Shown one piece after another: positions 45,122-56,448 of a stretch of 64,000 nt of DNA. The stretch spans positions 28,572,329-28,636,328 of the forward strand of contig NC_133103.1 of the NCBI RefSeq assembly GCF_022965805.1, written 5' to 3'. How positions within the stretch are numbered: the stretch's first letter is position 1; the number at the start of each line of letters is the position of its first letter. The position numbers and the translations under genes are program-made. Below the pieces are notes generated by a model. The model did no database searches. It was given only the letters and a program-made list of their open reading frames with translations, and was not told the DNA's origin. Origin of the DNA: Primulina eburnea (Eukaryota; Streptophyta; Magnoliopsida; Lamiales; Gesneriaceae).

Positions 45122-45388
45122 TGAGGCTAGTTTTATTTGGGGAGGTTCACAACAATTTCCATCTTTTACTTCTCAAGGGTCAAGGAGTAGCATTCCAATG
45201 CCAGTGGGCATACCTCCTTATCAGCCTCCACAGTCAAACAAGCCACCGAAGCAGTAGAAATTCAGGGCTAAAGGAAAGCCTTTAAGAAGAAGTCTCACAG
45301 TAGTTCATCTAGTTTAGGCAGTTCTCGTGGAGGAAGATCTAGTGGTTTAGGAAGATCTAGTGGTTATGCTAGAGATTCTTGTGGGAGA
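45122..45388 (+). pseudogene. Element D gag, second part
   Basis: After element C the gag continues with EASFIWGGSQQFPSFTSQGS, MPVGIPPYQPP, then a basic Ser/Gly-rich linker in other frames, up to the first Cys pair of a zinc knuckle (CGRCG at about 45379-45393). There solo LTR E is inserted, and the knuckle region resumes at 47602. Confidence 0.75.
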
Positions 45389-45534
45389 TGTGGGGTAATG
45401 CCCGAGAATTATAGAATTGATAAACCAAGATTAATAATCTTCATTAACGTGAGACTCGAAAGATATGAGAATGCATGACATGCAATGAGGGAAGAAAAGA
45501 CATGAGAAAATAAGAGTGTTTATTTGAGACAAGA

Positions 45535-45762
45535 ACGCACCCGCGCTCAGGATAGTACCGCACCCGCGGTGAATGTCCAGTAGGGTACCTAATTTTGACA
45601 TTTCGATACCGCACCCGCGGTAAGGACAAGACCGCACCAGCGGTGGTGTTACCGCACCCGCGGTCTTGTATGTAGCGCACCCGCGGTCGAAGATTTTAGA
45701 AAAATGATAAAGCTGCCAAAGCATGAGCGCACCCGCGCTGCTGAACACACCGCACCCGCGGT
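45535..45762 (+). repeat. Dyad array in solo LTR E: CCGCACCCGCGGT motif, 23/51/74-bp spacing
   Basis: Eight copies of a near-palindrome close to ACCGCACCCGCGGT start at 45535, 45558, 45609, 45632, 45652, 45675, 45727 and 45750. Intervals are 23, 51, 23, 20, 23, 52 and 23 bp: four pairs 23 bp apart. The array ends 50 bp upstream of the TATA box. The motif is unrelated to that of LTR A. Confidence 0.93.
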
Positions 45763-45811
45763 CATGCGTGTAGCTTGAAAAATGATGCCACGTTTTATGA
45801 TTTGCATGCAG

Positions 45812-45821
45812 TATATATATA
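45812..45821 (+). promoter_or_regulatory. TATA box of solo LTR E
   Basis: TATATATATA followed by GAAGGAATG, between the dyad array and the conserved ACAATTCAG block. It corresponds in position to the (TA)38 tract of LTR A. Confidence 0.8.
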
Positions 45822-47601
45822 GAAGGAATGACACGTTATTCCTCACAATTCAGAAAAAGGGGTCGAGGCTTTGAAGAGAATTTTCCTTACGCCTTTTTGA
45901 TTTTCGATTGTGGAAGATCCGTCTATCAGAATTTAAATCCGAACGCAGCATCGTGTTCCTCTTGATTCAAGCTACACAAGGACGTAAGTTTTGTTACGTT
46001 TTGAGATGATTTGAAAATATGATGTTGCTAGAATCGAATATGATTCAGATATGATATTTCTACGACAGTAGACATTGTAGAATCGAAGGCAGATTAAAGA
46101 ATAGACTGGTCGTGCAATTGTTATGATTTTTGAAAGATATTGACTGAGATTTTGATATCAGAATTGTATATTACTGATTTTGAATATACCGATATTGAGA
46201 TTATGAGTTCTGGTATTATATCTGTGATGTTGAGATTGACGGGGTATTCAGATTGTATTGTTATGCCGTTGAAACATCAGCAGACTGACATCTGATCAGA
46301 TTTGATATTGATTTAGATTGTATTGTTATGTCATTGATAATGATATGCTGTCAAGACATCAGTTGAGTTAGATTGATTAGATTCAGATATGATTTTGATT
46401 ATATTGTGATGTCGATGATATGAATTAGATTGTATCTTGTTCAGACATTGATCAGATTATGTACTGATTTGAGTATTGATCAGAACAGATTGTGTATTGA
46501 GTTATTCACTGATACAGCGTATTCGATATTGTCATTTCAGATTTGATATGGACAGAGTTGAATACAGGTCATCGTCTTCGTCAGACAGGGACGACAAAGG
46601 TATAATTCATGTGATATTCGGGAAGATACAACTCAATTGAGATCCCATTTGAGTTTCCCAACAAAATCACATACTAGAATTATTGTTGTTTATTTTAAGA
46701 TATGATTATGATATGTTTATAGATGATATATTCATATCTTTTGAGATGATTATGCTTTGTTTACAGATTGTTATTCATTGCATTTAAGATAGGAAGTCTT
46801 GACAGAACAGTCAAACTTCTAGACGTTCGGTGATATCGCAGCTTAGGAGAAGATCACCTCTCCTATTGTAGATGTCGAGACAGATCAGACCGAAGTCTAG
46901 GAATAAGACGTACGACACCCCGATTGGGAGGGTAGGTGGCAGATCAGTGACGTCTTATTCACACCGGGATCCCTAGAGTTATAGTTGAGTCGAGTCTAGA
47001 CATGATTTGACTAGAACTGTATGCATTTATGGATGTGGTTTCATAGACTATGAAACCCATTTTTATTGCTTTCAGTCATGATAGCATGTTTTTATGATTT
47101 GATTTGAGTAGCATGTTTATCTAATTTGAGTTGCATGCTTATTTTGAGTTGATTTCACAGATCATGAAATCTATTGTTTTTAAGTTTATTCATGATAGAA
47201 TATTTCATGATTTACTTTATGTATATGCATGTTTACCTTGTTTTATACTGGGATTTATTCTCACCGGAGTATCCGGCTGTTGTCTTGTTTTGTATGGGTG
47301 CATGACAACAGGTGGGACAAGACCGGGGTCAGAAGATGATGAGAGAAGATGAGTTTAGTGTGGTGATTCTGGACTTGGATATAAATAGGTTTTATTATTG
47401 GAACTCTAGTAGTTGAACCTTAGATTAATTGAAAGACTGTTGTACATTATTGTACTTTTATACAGATATGTATATTATTTAGATGCCATTACCTCCGCAT
47501 TTGTATTTTAAAAGAAATTTTTTTTAGACCTTGTTTTATCTTAATTGATAATTAAATCCCAAAAGAAGATTAAGAAAAAGATCAGCGTCCGGATCCCCAC
47601 A

Positions 47602-47760
47602 TGTAGAGGTAGGCATCCTACTACCCAGTGCACAGGAGTTCAAGGAGACGGCCATATATGTGGATTACCGGGACATTATGCGAGAGTTTGTCGTAATGCG
47701 GGAAGACAACAGTGTCAACCATCACAATTTAGCTAGTTTCCGCGAGCCTCGGTGCGTAGA
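47602..47760 (+). pseudogene. Element D gag, third part (zinc knuckle)
   Basis: Reads CRGRHPTTQCTGVQGDGHIC, then GLPGHYARVC, so a knuckle CXXXC-like pair and CHIC-like sequence (Cys replaced by Gly-Asp-Gly) are partly preserved. A stop at 47734 ends the frame. It directly precedes the protease frame. Confidence 0.8.
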
Positions 47761-49059
47761 CCATCTACTCCACAGCCTAGCTACCAACAACAGAGAGGAT
47801 CTATTCAGCAGTACTTTCCAGGACCTCAGCAGGCTATAGTGCATGCTTTGACTCAGAACCGGGCTCATGAGAATCCCGGAGGGGTCATTGCAGGTATATG
47901 CTTTATTTTTTATCATCCTGCATGTATATTGATAGACACAGGAGCATCTCATTCATTTTCGTCTGCTGCATTTATCAATGAGAATGAGATAGCTATTACC
48001 TTGTTGTTGGATATTGTGTCTGTGTCTACCCCTGCTGGTGTGTATTTGATGTTTCGTGACATAGTTTTGAACTGTGTTATTAGATTTGATGATAACCTTA
48101 AGATAACTAATTTAATCAAATTATCTACGTCTGAATTCGACTGTATTTTTGAAATGGATACTTTGACGAATTACCGAGCCACCGTTGAATGTTTCCTTGG
48201 ATTTGTAAGATTTAGACAATATTATGGCAATAAGAGGAACTTTTATGGTAATGATTCTCAGTCACACATTCCATTTGTGTCAATGATGGAAATGTTTAGA
48301 TTGCTATTGGCAAGGAATGAAGGATTCTTGATTTATGCAGTTTATGTGACACAGGGAGAAATGTTGAAAGTTTCAGATATTCTTGTGGTAAAGGATTTTC
48401 CTGATGAAATTCTAGGCTTTTCGCCTCAAAGGGAAATAGATTTCAGTATTGAGTTAATGTCAAGGACGAATCTTATTTCTAGAGCACCGTATCGTTTGGC
48501 TCTAGCGGAGTTGAAAGAACTCAAGGAACAATTACGAGACTTACTGGAGAAAGGTTATAGTATACCAATTATGTCACCTTGGGGAGCTCCAGTATTGTTC
48601 GTAAAGAAGAAAGACGGGACGATGAGGATGTGTATTTATTACCGGCAGTTGAATAAAGACACAATGAAGAATAAATATCCGCTACCACGTATCGATGATT
48701 TGTTTGATCAGTTGCAAGGTACATCCGTGTATTCCGAGATCGATTTTCGTTCTGGATATCATCAACTTAGAGTTAGAGAGGAAGATGTTCCTAAAATTTT
48801 ATTTCAGACAGATTATGGGAGTTATGAATTCTTAGTCATCCCTTTCGGTTTGACTAACACTCTAGTGGTTTTCATAGATTTGATGAATCGTGTTTTTCGA
48901 GAATTTTTAGACAAATTCATTATTGTATTTATCGATGACATTTTGATTCATTCAAAAACAAAGAAGGAGCATCGAGAACATTTGAGACTAGTCCTCGAAA
49001 AACTCAGAGCATCACAATTATATGCTAAATTTTGTAAGTGTGAATTTGGTTGGACATAG
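47752..49059 (+). pseudogene. Element D protease and reverse transcriptase
   Basis: A single 435-codon frame. Protease active site [10 protein letters not shown] (Asp codon 47935-47937) and the region up to the linker; the flap-end ILGMDWL is changed to [104 protein letters not shown] and catalytic FIDD at 48928-48939. In YSEIDF the usual Lys is Glu, and in CIYYRQLN the first Asp of CIDYR is Tyr. The frame ends at 49057 within CEFGWT by a frameshift and continues in the frame starting at 49022. Nearly intact, but not functional. Confidence 0.92.
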
Positions 49060-49800
49060 TAGATTTCTGGATCACGTTATATCCGCTCAAGGAGTTTCAG
49101 TGGATCCTAGTAAAGTCGAAGATGTTATTAATTGGCCAACACCAACAAATATTTATGAGATTCGCAGCTTTCTGGGATTAGCAGGGTATTGTAGGCATTT
49201 TATTGAAAGATTTTCCGTTATTGCAAGGCCTATGACTCAATTAATGGAAAAAGATCGACATTTTGTGTGGACTGCAGAATGTGAATCAAGTTTTCAGACT
49301 TTGAAGAAAAATTTGACAACAACTTCAGTGTTAGCTTTACCTTCAGGCTCAGTTGGATTTTTTGTGTGTAGAGATGCTTTTCTGAATGGACTGGGATGTG
49401 TTTTAATGCAAAATGGGCGAGTGATTGCATTTGTATTTCGACAGTTGAAGCCACACGAGACGCGATATCAAGTTCTTGATTTAGAATTGGCTGCCATTGT
49501 GTTTGCGTTAAAAATATGGCATCATTATTTGTACGGTGAACAGTTTGTAATTTATTCTGATCACAAGAGCCTTAAATATATTTTCGCACAGTCCTACTTG
49601 GATATGAGACAACGTCAATGGATGGAGTTGCATAAAGACTTTGATTGTTAGATTCAATACCAACCAGTGCGAATGAATCTAGTTGCAGATGCATTTAGCA
49701 AGAAAGCTCAAAACGCTATACTGACATATCTGAATATTTCTAAAGTCCACGAGCACTTGGGAACATCGGGATGGACTTATCAAACAAGTGGAGATTAGTT
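49060..49800 (+). pseudogene. Element D RT connection and RNase H
   Basis: The continuing frame gives [40 protein letters not shown], then RNase [21 protein letters not shown] (DAS changed to DAF), [20 protein letters not shown] (Glu present), [14 protein letters not shown] (Asp present) and [16 protein letters not shown] stop at 49649 cuts the last motif; ADAFSKK-like sequence continues at about 49687. The first catalytic Asp is retained. Confidence 0.88.
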
Positions 49801-49979
49801 TATATTTTCGTCTATCAAAGTCGAGCCACAGATAATCTCAAGTATTAAATCAGTGCAGATAACTGATCCGCACATTCATAAATTGAAAGAATTGGTTGAA
49901 ACAGATTAGTCAGATAATTTCATTGTTGCCTCAGATGGTAGTTTGCGATTTAATTGGAGACTTCTGGTTCCTAATTTGA

Positions 49980-51260
49980 TAGATCTTAAAGAGGCTATAC
50001 TACGTGAAGCACATTGTAGTCGACATAGCATTCATCCATGAAATCGAAAGATGTATCATACTTTGAGAGCTCATTATTGGTGGGAAGGTATGAAAAAGGA
50101 AATTTCTGATTTCGTGGCTAAATGTTTAACTTTCCAACATGTTAAAGCTGAACGAATGAGACCTGGCGGTATGTTACATAGTCTTGAAGTGCAACAATGG
50201 AATTGGGAACACATCAATATGGATTTCGTGACACACCTACCTCGTTCTAATCATGGTTGTAATGCAATTTGGGTGATTGTAGATAGATTGTCTAAATCAT
50301 CATATTTTATTCCATATGACCGTACTTGTAGTTACAGGAAAATAGCGAAATTTTACATTGCTCATGTGGTAAGATTGCATGATGTGACAGTAACCACAAT
50401 ATTAGACTGTGATCCAAGGTTTACCTCGAAGTTTTCGAGTAGTTTGCAATCAGCTTTGGGTTCAAAGTTGGCCATGAGCACTGCTTATCATCCCCAAACA
50501 GATGGTCAGTCAGAAAGAACCATCCAGACTCTAGAGGATATGTTACGAGAAGTTGTAATGGATTTCAGGGGTGGTTGGAAAGAATCATTGTCTCTAGTAA
50601 AATTCTCTTACAACAATAGTTTTCAGACAACGATCGGTATGGCACCATTTGAAGTTTTATATGGCAGAAAGTGCAGATCTACGATTTGTGGGGAAGATGT
50701 AGGAGAACGACAGATGTTTAGATCAGAGTTTGTACAAGAAATAAAAGATAAAGTTATGTTGATCGGAAAAAGAATGAAAGCAGCCCAAGAACGTCAAGAA
50801 AGTTATGCTAATAAAAGGCATCGGCCTTTAGAGTTCCAGATTGGCGATTATGTTTTTTAAAAGTATCACCATTTCGTGGTACTATGAGATTTGGACGTAA
50901 AGGGAAGTTAGCTCATGTTATATTGGTCTGTATGAGATTGTTGAGAGGATTGGCGCTTTGGCTTATCATTTGAACTTGTCGCAGAGTTTGTCTGCGATAC
51001 ACGATGTGTTTCACGTATCGATGTTGCAGAAGTACGAGCCAGATCCAACTCATGTTTTGAGTACCGACGATGTGGAGTTAGATAGTTCCCTAAGTTATGT
51101 TGAGCATCCAGTTCAAATCCTTGATCGCAAGGAGAAGCAACTCAAGAACAAGACGATTCCTTTGGTTCTGGTGTAGTGGAGTAGACATAGGATAGAAGAA
51201 GCTATATAGGAGTTAGAAGCTAGAATGCATCAAGAGTGGCCTCACTTGTTTGAAACTATG
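49980..51260 (+). pseudogene. Element D integrase and chromodomain-like tail
   Basis: Zinc domain: EAHCSRHSIHP (stop at 50039), MYHTLRAHYWWEGMKKEISD and FVAKCLTFQHVKAE, in which the second zinc Cys is replaced by Phe. Core: INMDFVTHLPRS (Asp), VDRLSKSSYFIPY, ILDCDPRFTSKF (Asp kept; SDRDP changed to DCDP) and AYHPQTDGQSERTIQTLEDM (Glu kept). Then KFSYNNSFQTTIGMAPFEVL, LYGRKCRS. A stop occurs at 50858. The frame at 50958-51174 gives FHVSMLQKYEPDPTHVL, LSYVEHPVQILDRKEKQLKN; the tail continues with RHRIEEAI and MHQEWPHLF to about 51260. Confidence 0.9.
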
Positions 51261-52197
51261 ATGAATAACTCCATGTACTCAGATTTTCCTATGTATTATA
51301 TGTTGTAAATTTTTTAACCACTTTGTGTACAAGTGTTGTGTACATTAGATTTCAAGGACGAAATCTTTTATTAGAAAGGGAGAATGTGAGAACCCGAATT
51401 TAATTATTCAATATTTGGCAAGAATTAGAAATAATTATTTTAAAGTGCTAAATTAAAATAATTAAGCCAAATAATTATACTTGTGTGTTAAACATATGTA
51501 TTAGAAAAATATCAACATTATAGACGATATTAAAATATATATCGGAGTTTTTAAAGCACATGAGAGTTTTAATATTTTAATCGGGTCACATTCTATCTAT
51601 TGGGCTAAATAATTGGATACATGTATATATATATGTTAATAGGAAGCCCATTTCCCCCAAGCCCAATCCATTTACTTCTCAACCATCTCGTTTCTTCTCG
51701 TCTCTTCTCTTGCATCCATTTCCTTCTCTTGTGTGCTCATCTTCGCAGCTATCGTTGCTGCACAAATCCAACCGGAAAAGTTTCTCCTGAATCTTCTCAA
51801 GCTACACCAATAATCCCTCAACTCTCCTTGCCCATATTCATTGTAGACAAGCTTGTTCTTGCTACTGCCCTGTTCTGCCGAGCTGTTGCTTCGTTTTCCA
51901 ACTTCATGTTTGTCATTTTTCTTGGTTCCTTAGAGTGTGGAGAGGCTGATTCTAGCTTCATTTCAGTTCATAGGAAGCTTTTGAAGGTAATCTCTAAGCA
52001 TAGGGTTTAAATCTTTGTTCATGATTGTAGATGATGAATTCTGTTTCGAGTTGCAGGTTTTGGCTTCTGATTTTTGGGTTTTTTATGTGTTGTGCACTAC
52101 GATTATTGTAGTAGCCCGAATCCCAAATTGGGTAATTAACGGATTAATGGTGATTAAGAAGGTTTAATGTGTAATTTTGACCGAGTCATGATCGGAC

Positions 52198-52470
52198 GGA
52201 CCGAAGATGGTTCGGAAGCACCGAAGAGTTCGTAAGGTCCGAAGTGGGTTCGGTGGATCCGATCATTAGGTGTCAAGAGTTGATCGACACGTGGGAGTTC
52301 GGAAGGTCCGAAGTGGGTTCGGTGGATCCGATCATGAGGTGTCAAGAGCAGCTGGACACGTGCATGTTCGGACGGTCCGAAGTGTATGATCGGAGGATCC
52401 GATCATGAGCTGTCAAGAGCCAATGGACACGTAGCGTTCGGACGTTCCGAAGTGGTGTTCGGAGGATCCG
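52198..52470 (+). repeat. Dyad array in solo LTR L (69-70-bp period)
   Basis: Repeats built from TTCGGAAGGTCCGAAGTG and TTCGGTGGATCCGATCAT about 19-20 bp apart, followed by a conserved spacer (GTGTCAAGAGC, GGACACGTG). GGTCCG-type cores are at 52236, 52305, 52374 and 52444 (69, 69 and 70 bp apart), with an earlier degenerate site at 52198. The spacer is also repeated, so this is a true tandem repeat. Confidence 0.92.
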
Positions 52471-52479
52471 AACATGGCC

Positions 52480-52487
52480 TATAAATA
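52480..52487 (+). promoter_or_regulatory. TATA box of solo LTR L
   Basis: TATAAATA about 10 bp after the last dyad unit (GGATCCGAACATGGCC). Confidence 0.85.
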
Positions 52488-54785
52488 GTGGTCGGATTTC
52501 CTCATTTTGACTCGCCAATTCAGAGAATTCCATAGCATTTCAGTCGTTTCTGACAGGTTCTAGTCTTGTTCCGAGATTTGGGCACTAGCGGGGAGCTGCT
52601 GGTCTTGTAGCAGAGCTGTGCTCTAGTTGGGAGCTAGCGGCATCAGCGGGCTAGCGACGGACGAAGGTTTGGAATTTTATCAGTATTTATCTCAGGATTA
52701 TCTAGTTAAGTCTGGTAGATAAGTTTAGTGATGGTTTTCACTTGATGAATAGGCTTGGATTAGACCTGTTGTCTGGTTGGTTTAGTTTATCGGTATTGTT
52801 TTGATTCGATATGGTTGTATTGGATATTTTATTTTGAGTTGTTCTAGACTTCGATTGGGTTGTATAATTATAGTTGTCGACTTTTTCCGCTGTTATCTCT
52901 GATTATTGTTTATTAGGTTAATTGCATGCTTAGTTCTCAACTAGTAGGTGATTCTGGAACGGGTCACTACAATTATTGACTTGTGGTTCAAATAAAACTT
53001 ATAGATCTATGTGTTAGCTTTCTGGAGCCGCTAAGAAATAGTAATTCCAATTAGAAATGGAGTTGATATGATTTTTCTACCAAAATGTGTCAAAATGGAA
53101 TTCTTTGTTGGAGCTGTGTAGATTAGCTACTATAATTCAAGTTTATGACATTTATGTGCTCGGATTCTGAACTTGTGATTCAAATATGAGTTGTAGAGCC
53201 ATGTGTTTTATTTGTATTGATATACAAAACGTTAATTTCCATTAAGAATTGAAATCACTATACTCATTTTGCCAAAACTGCTCAGGTACAGACTTTTGTC
53301 CGCGAAGTGCGCATTTAGTAGCCTCTTCTTGATAATTATGGGATTTATATATTAGGATTCTAGAAATGGTTTCTTCTAGGAAACCTTAGATATTGGAGTT
53401 AGCTTTCATCTCCAATTGACAGATATCAATTTGCGTCAATGATGAGTTAGATATGAATTTTATACTCATAAGTGTCTAACATGAATCTGTCACAGAACTC
53501 ATTTCTCATGGTTTCTTGTTTTGGGCATTTTTCAATGTCGAGATGATTGCATTTCTTTCTGATGTCTTCTGATGAAATATGGGATTTTGGGTTAGCATTC
53601 TAGCCATATATGATAAGTGTGTTTTGGATAAGTGTTGGTTGAGTTATGACCTTAAACCGAGCTTAGGTCCAAGCTGGAATTAGTAACTTGTTTTTGGCTA
53701 AGATTTGAATCTTTATTTGATGGAAATAAATTATTTGCCACATTTTTTAATAGCCAGGAAGCTCCAAGCAGTTCATAAACTGTTGTGGTAATTTAATTTG
53801 AAGGTTAAGGTAGGATTGATCGATTCCTTACAACATCTATAACGACCTGTAGTTTAATTGATGTGATTTTATGAAAGTTATGTGTTTATGTGCTCTTTGT
53901 GCTATTTGGGTGTATTTTAATATTATTCCTCATTTTTTTAAAATAAATGTGAGTTTTTAATTGTGTTGGAATAATTTGTGGATTTATATGCATTGTTGAG
54001 CACGCATTCATATCGAGCCATGACTCCGTTATTTCCGAGATTTCTGTTTACTCTTGGATGATTTATTTAGACATCAGAGCCGAGTGTGTTTAAGTGTCAC
54101 ACGTCAGATGACTAGCGGAAGGGCCGAACAGTTCTGCAGGCTGACACCCCTAACGCAGATGTGCAGGGCGAGGGCGCATGTGGCCACAGTTGTTGCTATC
54201 GTTTCTTCGGATCCAGATTTGATACCCGAGATTATTGGTACCCTACATGCATTGTATTGCATTGATTTCATTACATGTCATCTATTTATGCTGTAATTTA
54301 TTTGATCTTCGTACTGGGGTTGACCCCTGTCTCTCGGGACTGCTATGGTTTGTTTTGTGATTCCATAGCAGGTTATATAAGGGGTTCTAATGCAGCTAGT
54401 GGAGCGTCTGCCAGTGGAGCCCAGTGAGACGGTTTGAGGGAGTCCCCAGATATTTATACTATATATTGAGTCATTTTCCGAGGGGATGCCTCGTGTATTT
54501 GCATGGTTGTATTGTTGAATGTTGGATCTTATTTGGTGTGATCGATCTTGGCTAGCTCTGCTTGAGATTGGTACTCTATTTATTTTATTGGGCTCTATTT
54601 TCGAGTATAAATGTTTTGTTGTGTTGTTTTTAAATGTTTTTTGAATGTCCTATTCACGGGGAGGTCATGCCGAAATTTCTGTAGGTCCAAAATGAAATTT
54701 TTTACTCGTTTTCGCTATTTACGCTAATAAATCATGGTTATTTGATAATTAAAAATTAATAAGGATCACGGGCTCTCACAGTTTC

Positions 54786-55140
54786 CCCCATAGGAGAGAA
54801 AGTAAAATTGGTTGTAAGATTGGATTTCCAGTCTTCAAATAATAAGGCCGAGTATGGATCATTAGTGATCGGAATGAAAGCTGCCCAGGAAGCTAGAGCC
54901 ACCCTAATCATCATGTACTAATATTCTCAACTGGCCGTTCAGTAGCTCAAAGGCTCTTATTAAGTCTGAGAAGGAAGACTAAAAGAATATTTGAAAACAT
55001 TCAATAATTATCGAAAAAAAATCTGATTGGAGTGCAGAGCAAATCCCGAGAGAAGAAAATGCTGGAGCTGGTGCACTTTCCAAAATGGCATCATCCATGA
55101 CAGGAGAAGGAAGCAAAGAGTTCATTCATCATACAAGCTG
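54786..55140 (+). pseudogene. Element G second RNase H, C-terminal part
   Basis: Directly after element D the G frame resumes: GEKVKLVVRLDFQSSNNKAE, YGSLVIGMKAAQEARA, in which NNKAEY..L..G is the second motif of the extra RNase H of Tat elements. Stops follow at about 54920 and later, with NNYRKK and further fragments (DWSAEQIPREENAGAGALSK, the NxxAD.LAK-type end). Confidence 0.78.
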
Positions 55141-55149
55141 GTGTCGACC

Positions 55150-56390
55150 ATAGATGCCAGCCCGGTAACTTCTTAAGAAAATTCATGGATGACACCATTT
55201 CTCGAGTTCATATCAAAAGCCAATTGTCGGAAGATGTCCAACAAGCCCAAAAGGTTAAGAAAGTGTGTTCTCGATTCTATGTCCTGAATGGAGAGTTATA
55301 TCGACGATCGTTCAATGGCCCCTTGCTCAAATTTCTGGCCGAGGAGGAAACCAAATATGTGTTGAAAGAGATTCATGAAGGATGCTGCATGGATCATCTT
55401 GGAGCTACAACACTTACCCGAAAAGCACTTTTAGCTAGATACTGGTGGCCTACTATGATAACAGACGCCCAATAAGTAGTACAGTCTTGCAAAGAGTGTC
55501 AACGTCATGGTAATTTAAGTCACATCCCAACTTCTCCTTTGCAACCAAGTTCAAGCATCATGCCCTTTTGATCAATGGGTTCTGGATATTGTGGGGCCTT
55601 TCTCGGTAGCCGTGGACTACTTTTCTAAATGGGTGGAAACTGAACCCAGTGGCCAAAATAACTGAAGAAGAGTTTTTGAAATTCTTATGGAAAACATAGT
55701 TCGTAGATTCAGGCTACCCAGGAAGTTGATATCAGACAATGGCCGACAATTCCAAGGGCGAGAAATCATGGCCTGATGCAAATAGAAGAAAATTACTCAG
55801 TCATTCGCCTTGTTAGCCTACCCACAAGCCAATGGACAGATATAGGTCACTAACAGGGTAATTGTGCAAGCTCTAAAGGCTAGATTGCAAGGCATAGGGA
55901 AAGATTGGATGGAAAAAGTACCCATTATATTGTTTTTGGGGCCTATCGATCAACTCCTCAAACTGCCACTAAAGAAAACCTTATAGCCTGGTTTATGGAT
56001 CTGAGGTAGTACTGCCAATAGAAATTGGTCAAACATCTGCTAGGATTCAAAGCTACCCGGAAGCAAATGATGAAGCTCGGTCCTAGGAACTAGACTTGAT
56101 AGAAGAAAAGAGAGAAAGAGCAGTCATTCGAATAAAGGCTTATCCAAGGCGGGTCATGCGAGCTTGTAATCAGAAAGTCAGACCCCGATAATTTCAAGTG
56201 GGAGATTTGGTTCTAAAGAAAGCTAACCCGATTGGAGAGGTAGGGAAGTTAGAGGCTCGGTGGTAAGGACCTTACAAAGTAATAAAAAGACTCAGTGCAG
56301 GAGCATTGTATTTAGAAGGTATGTAGGGTCGATTTTCGAAAAGGCCCTGGAATGCTTTTCATTTGAAGAAATATCATGCTTAAAAAAATT
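55150..56390 (+). pseudogene. Element G integrase
   Basis: The frame from ATG 55185 covers the spacer and zinc domain: VKKVCSRFYVLNGELYRRSF, ETKYVLKEIHEGCCMDHLGA, RKALLARYWWPTMITDAQ, stop, then VQSCKECQRHGN in another frame. Core pieces: WVLDIVGPFSVA (Asp), DYFSKWVETEP, then LISDNGRQFQGRE (second Asp) and AYPQANGQI-like sequence at about 55818. The tail 56190-56390 includes LKKANPIGEVGKLEARW and GALYLEGM, then WNAFHLKKYHA. Many stops; dead. Confidence 0.85.
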
Positions 56391-56448
56391 TACTTATTAT
56401 TTGAAGTATTAAGGGAAGTTTTCTCAAGAATATACGAAGAATCGTAGA

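Larger units (their letters stand above)
45389..47601 (+). repeat. Solo LTR E (about 2.2 kb), same family as LTR A
   Basis: Ends TGTGGGG (45389) and CCCCACA (47601) are perfect inverted repeats. ATGT occurs on both sides (45388-45391 and 47601-47604), so the exact ends and TSD are uncertain by a few bases. Coding sequence of D gag continues across it (CGRC, then RGRHPTTQC), and no primer site follows, so it is a solo LTR. It aligns with LTR A throughout except for the dyad array and TATA region. Order: array 45535-45762, TATA 45812-45821, then the shared downstream blocks. Confidence 0.88.
52107..52971 (+). repeat. Solo LTR L (865 bp)
   Basis: TGTAGTAGCCCG...GGGTCACTACA flanked by a perfect TSD ATTAT (52102-52106 and 52972-52976). 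It contains a dyad array (52198-52470) ending directly upstream of TATAAATA at 52480-52487. No coding region or primer site is present. The lineage is unknown; the TGTAGTAGCCCG start resembles Tekay-type LTRs. Confidence 0.92.
15706..54780 (+). mobile_element. Element D: Ty3/gypsy chromovirus (Tekay-like), with nested insertions
   Basis: LTRs at 15706-18257 and 51385-54780; TSD GTTTC at 15701-15705 and 54781-54785, inside element G. Both LTRs start TGTSAGAACCCG and end CTCACA. Internal order: Met-type primer site, gag, protease, RT, RNase H, integrase, chromodomain-like tail and a purine-rich tract before the 3' LTR. Gag is split by element C (19233-45116) and by solo LTR E (about 45389-47601). 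The 3' LTR is split by solo LTR L. Without insertions it is about 10 kb. Its pol is the best preserved of the old elements: protease through most of RT is one 435-codon frame. Confidence 0.93.
51385..54780 (+). repeat. 3' LTR of element D (split by solo LTR L)
   Basis: Starts TGTGAGAACCCG after a purine tract (AGAAAGGGAGAA) and ends GCTCTCACA; TSD GTTTC follows. Without L it is about 2.53 kb, matching the 5' copy. The 5' LTR has the empty L site near 16424. Confidence 0.94.

Noticed and set aside
45535..45762. CRISPR-like array of short repeats with regular spacers
   Set aside because: Repeats are 13-bp palindromes with 7-39-bp gaps inside a plant LTR promoter. There are no cas genes and the context is eukaryotic. 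The same holds for the arrays at 5571, 21149, 52198 and 60159.
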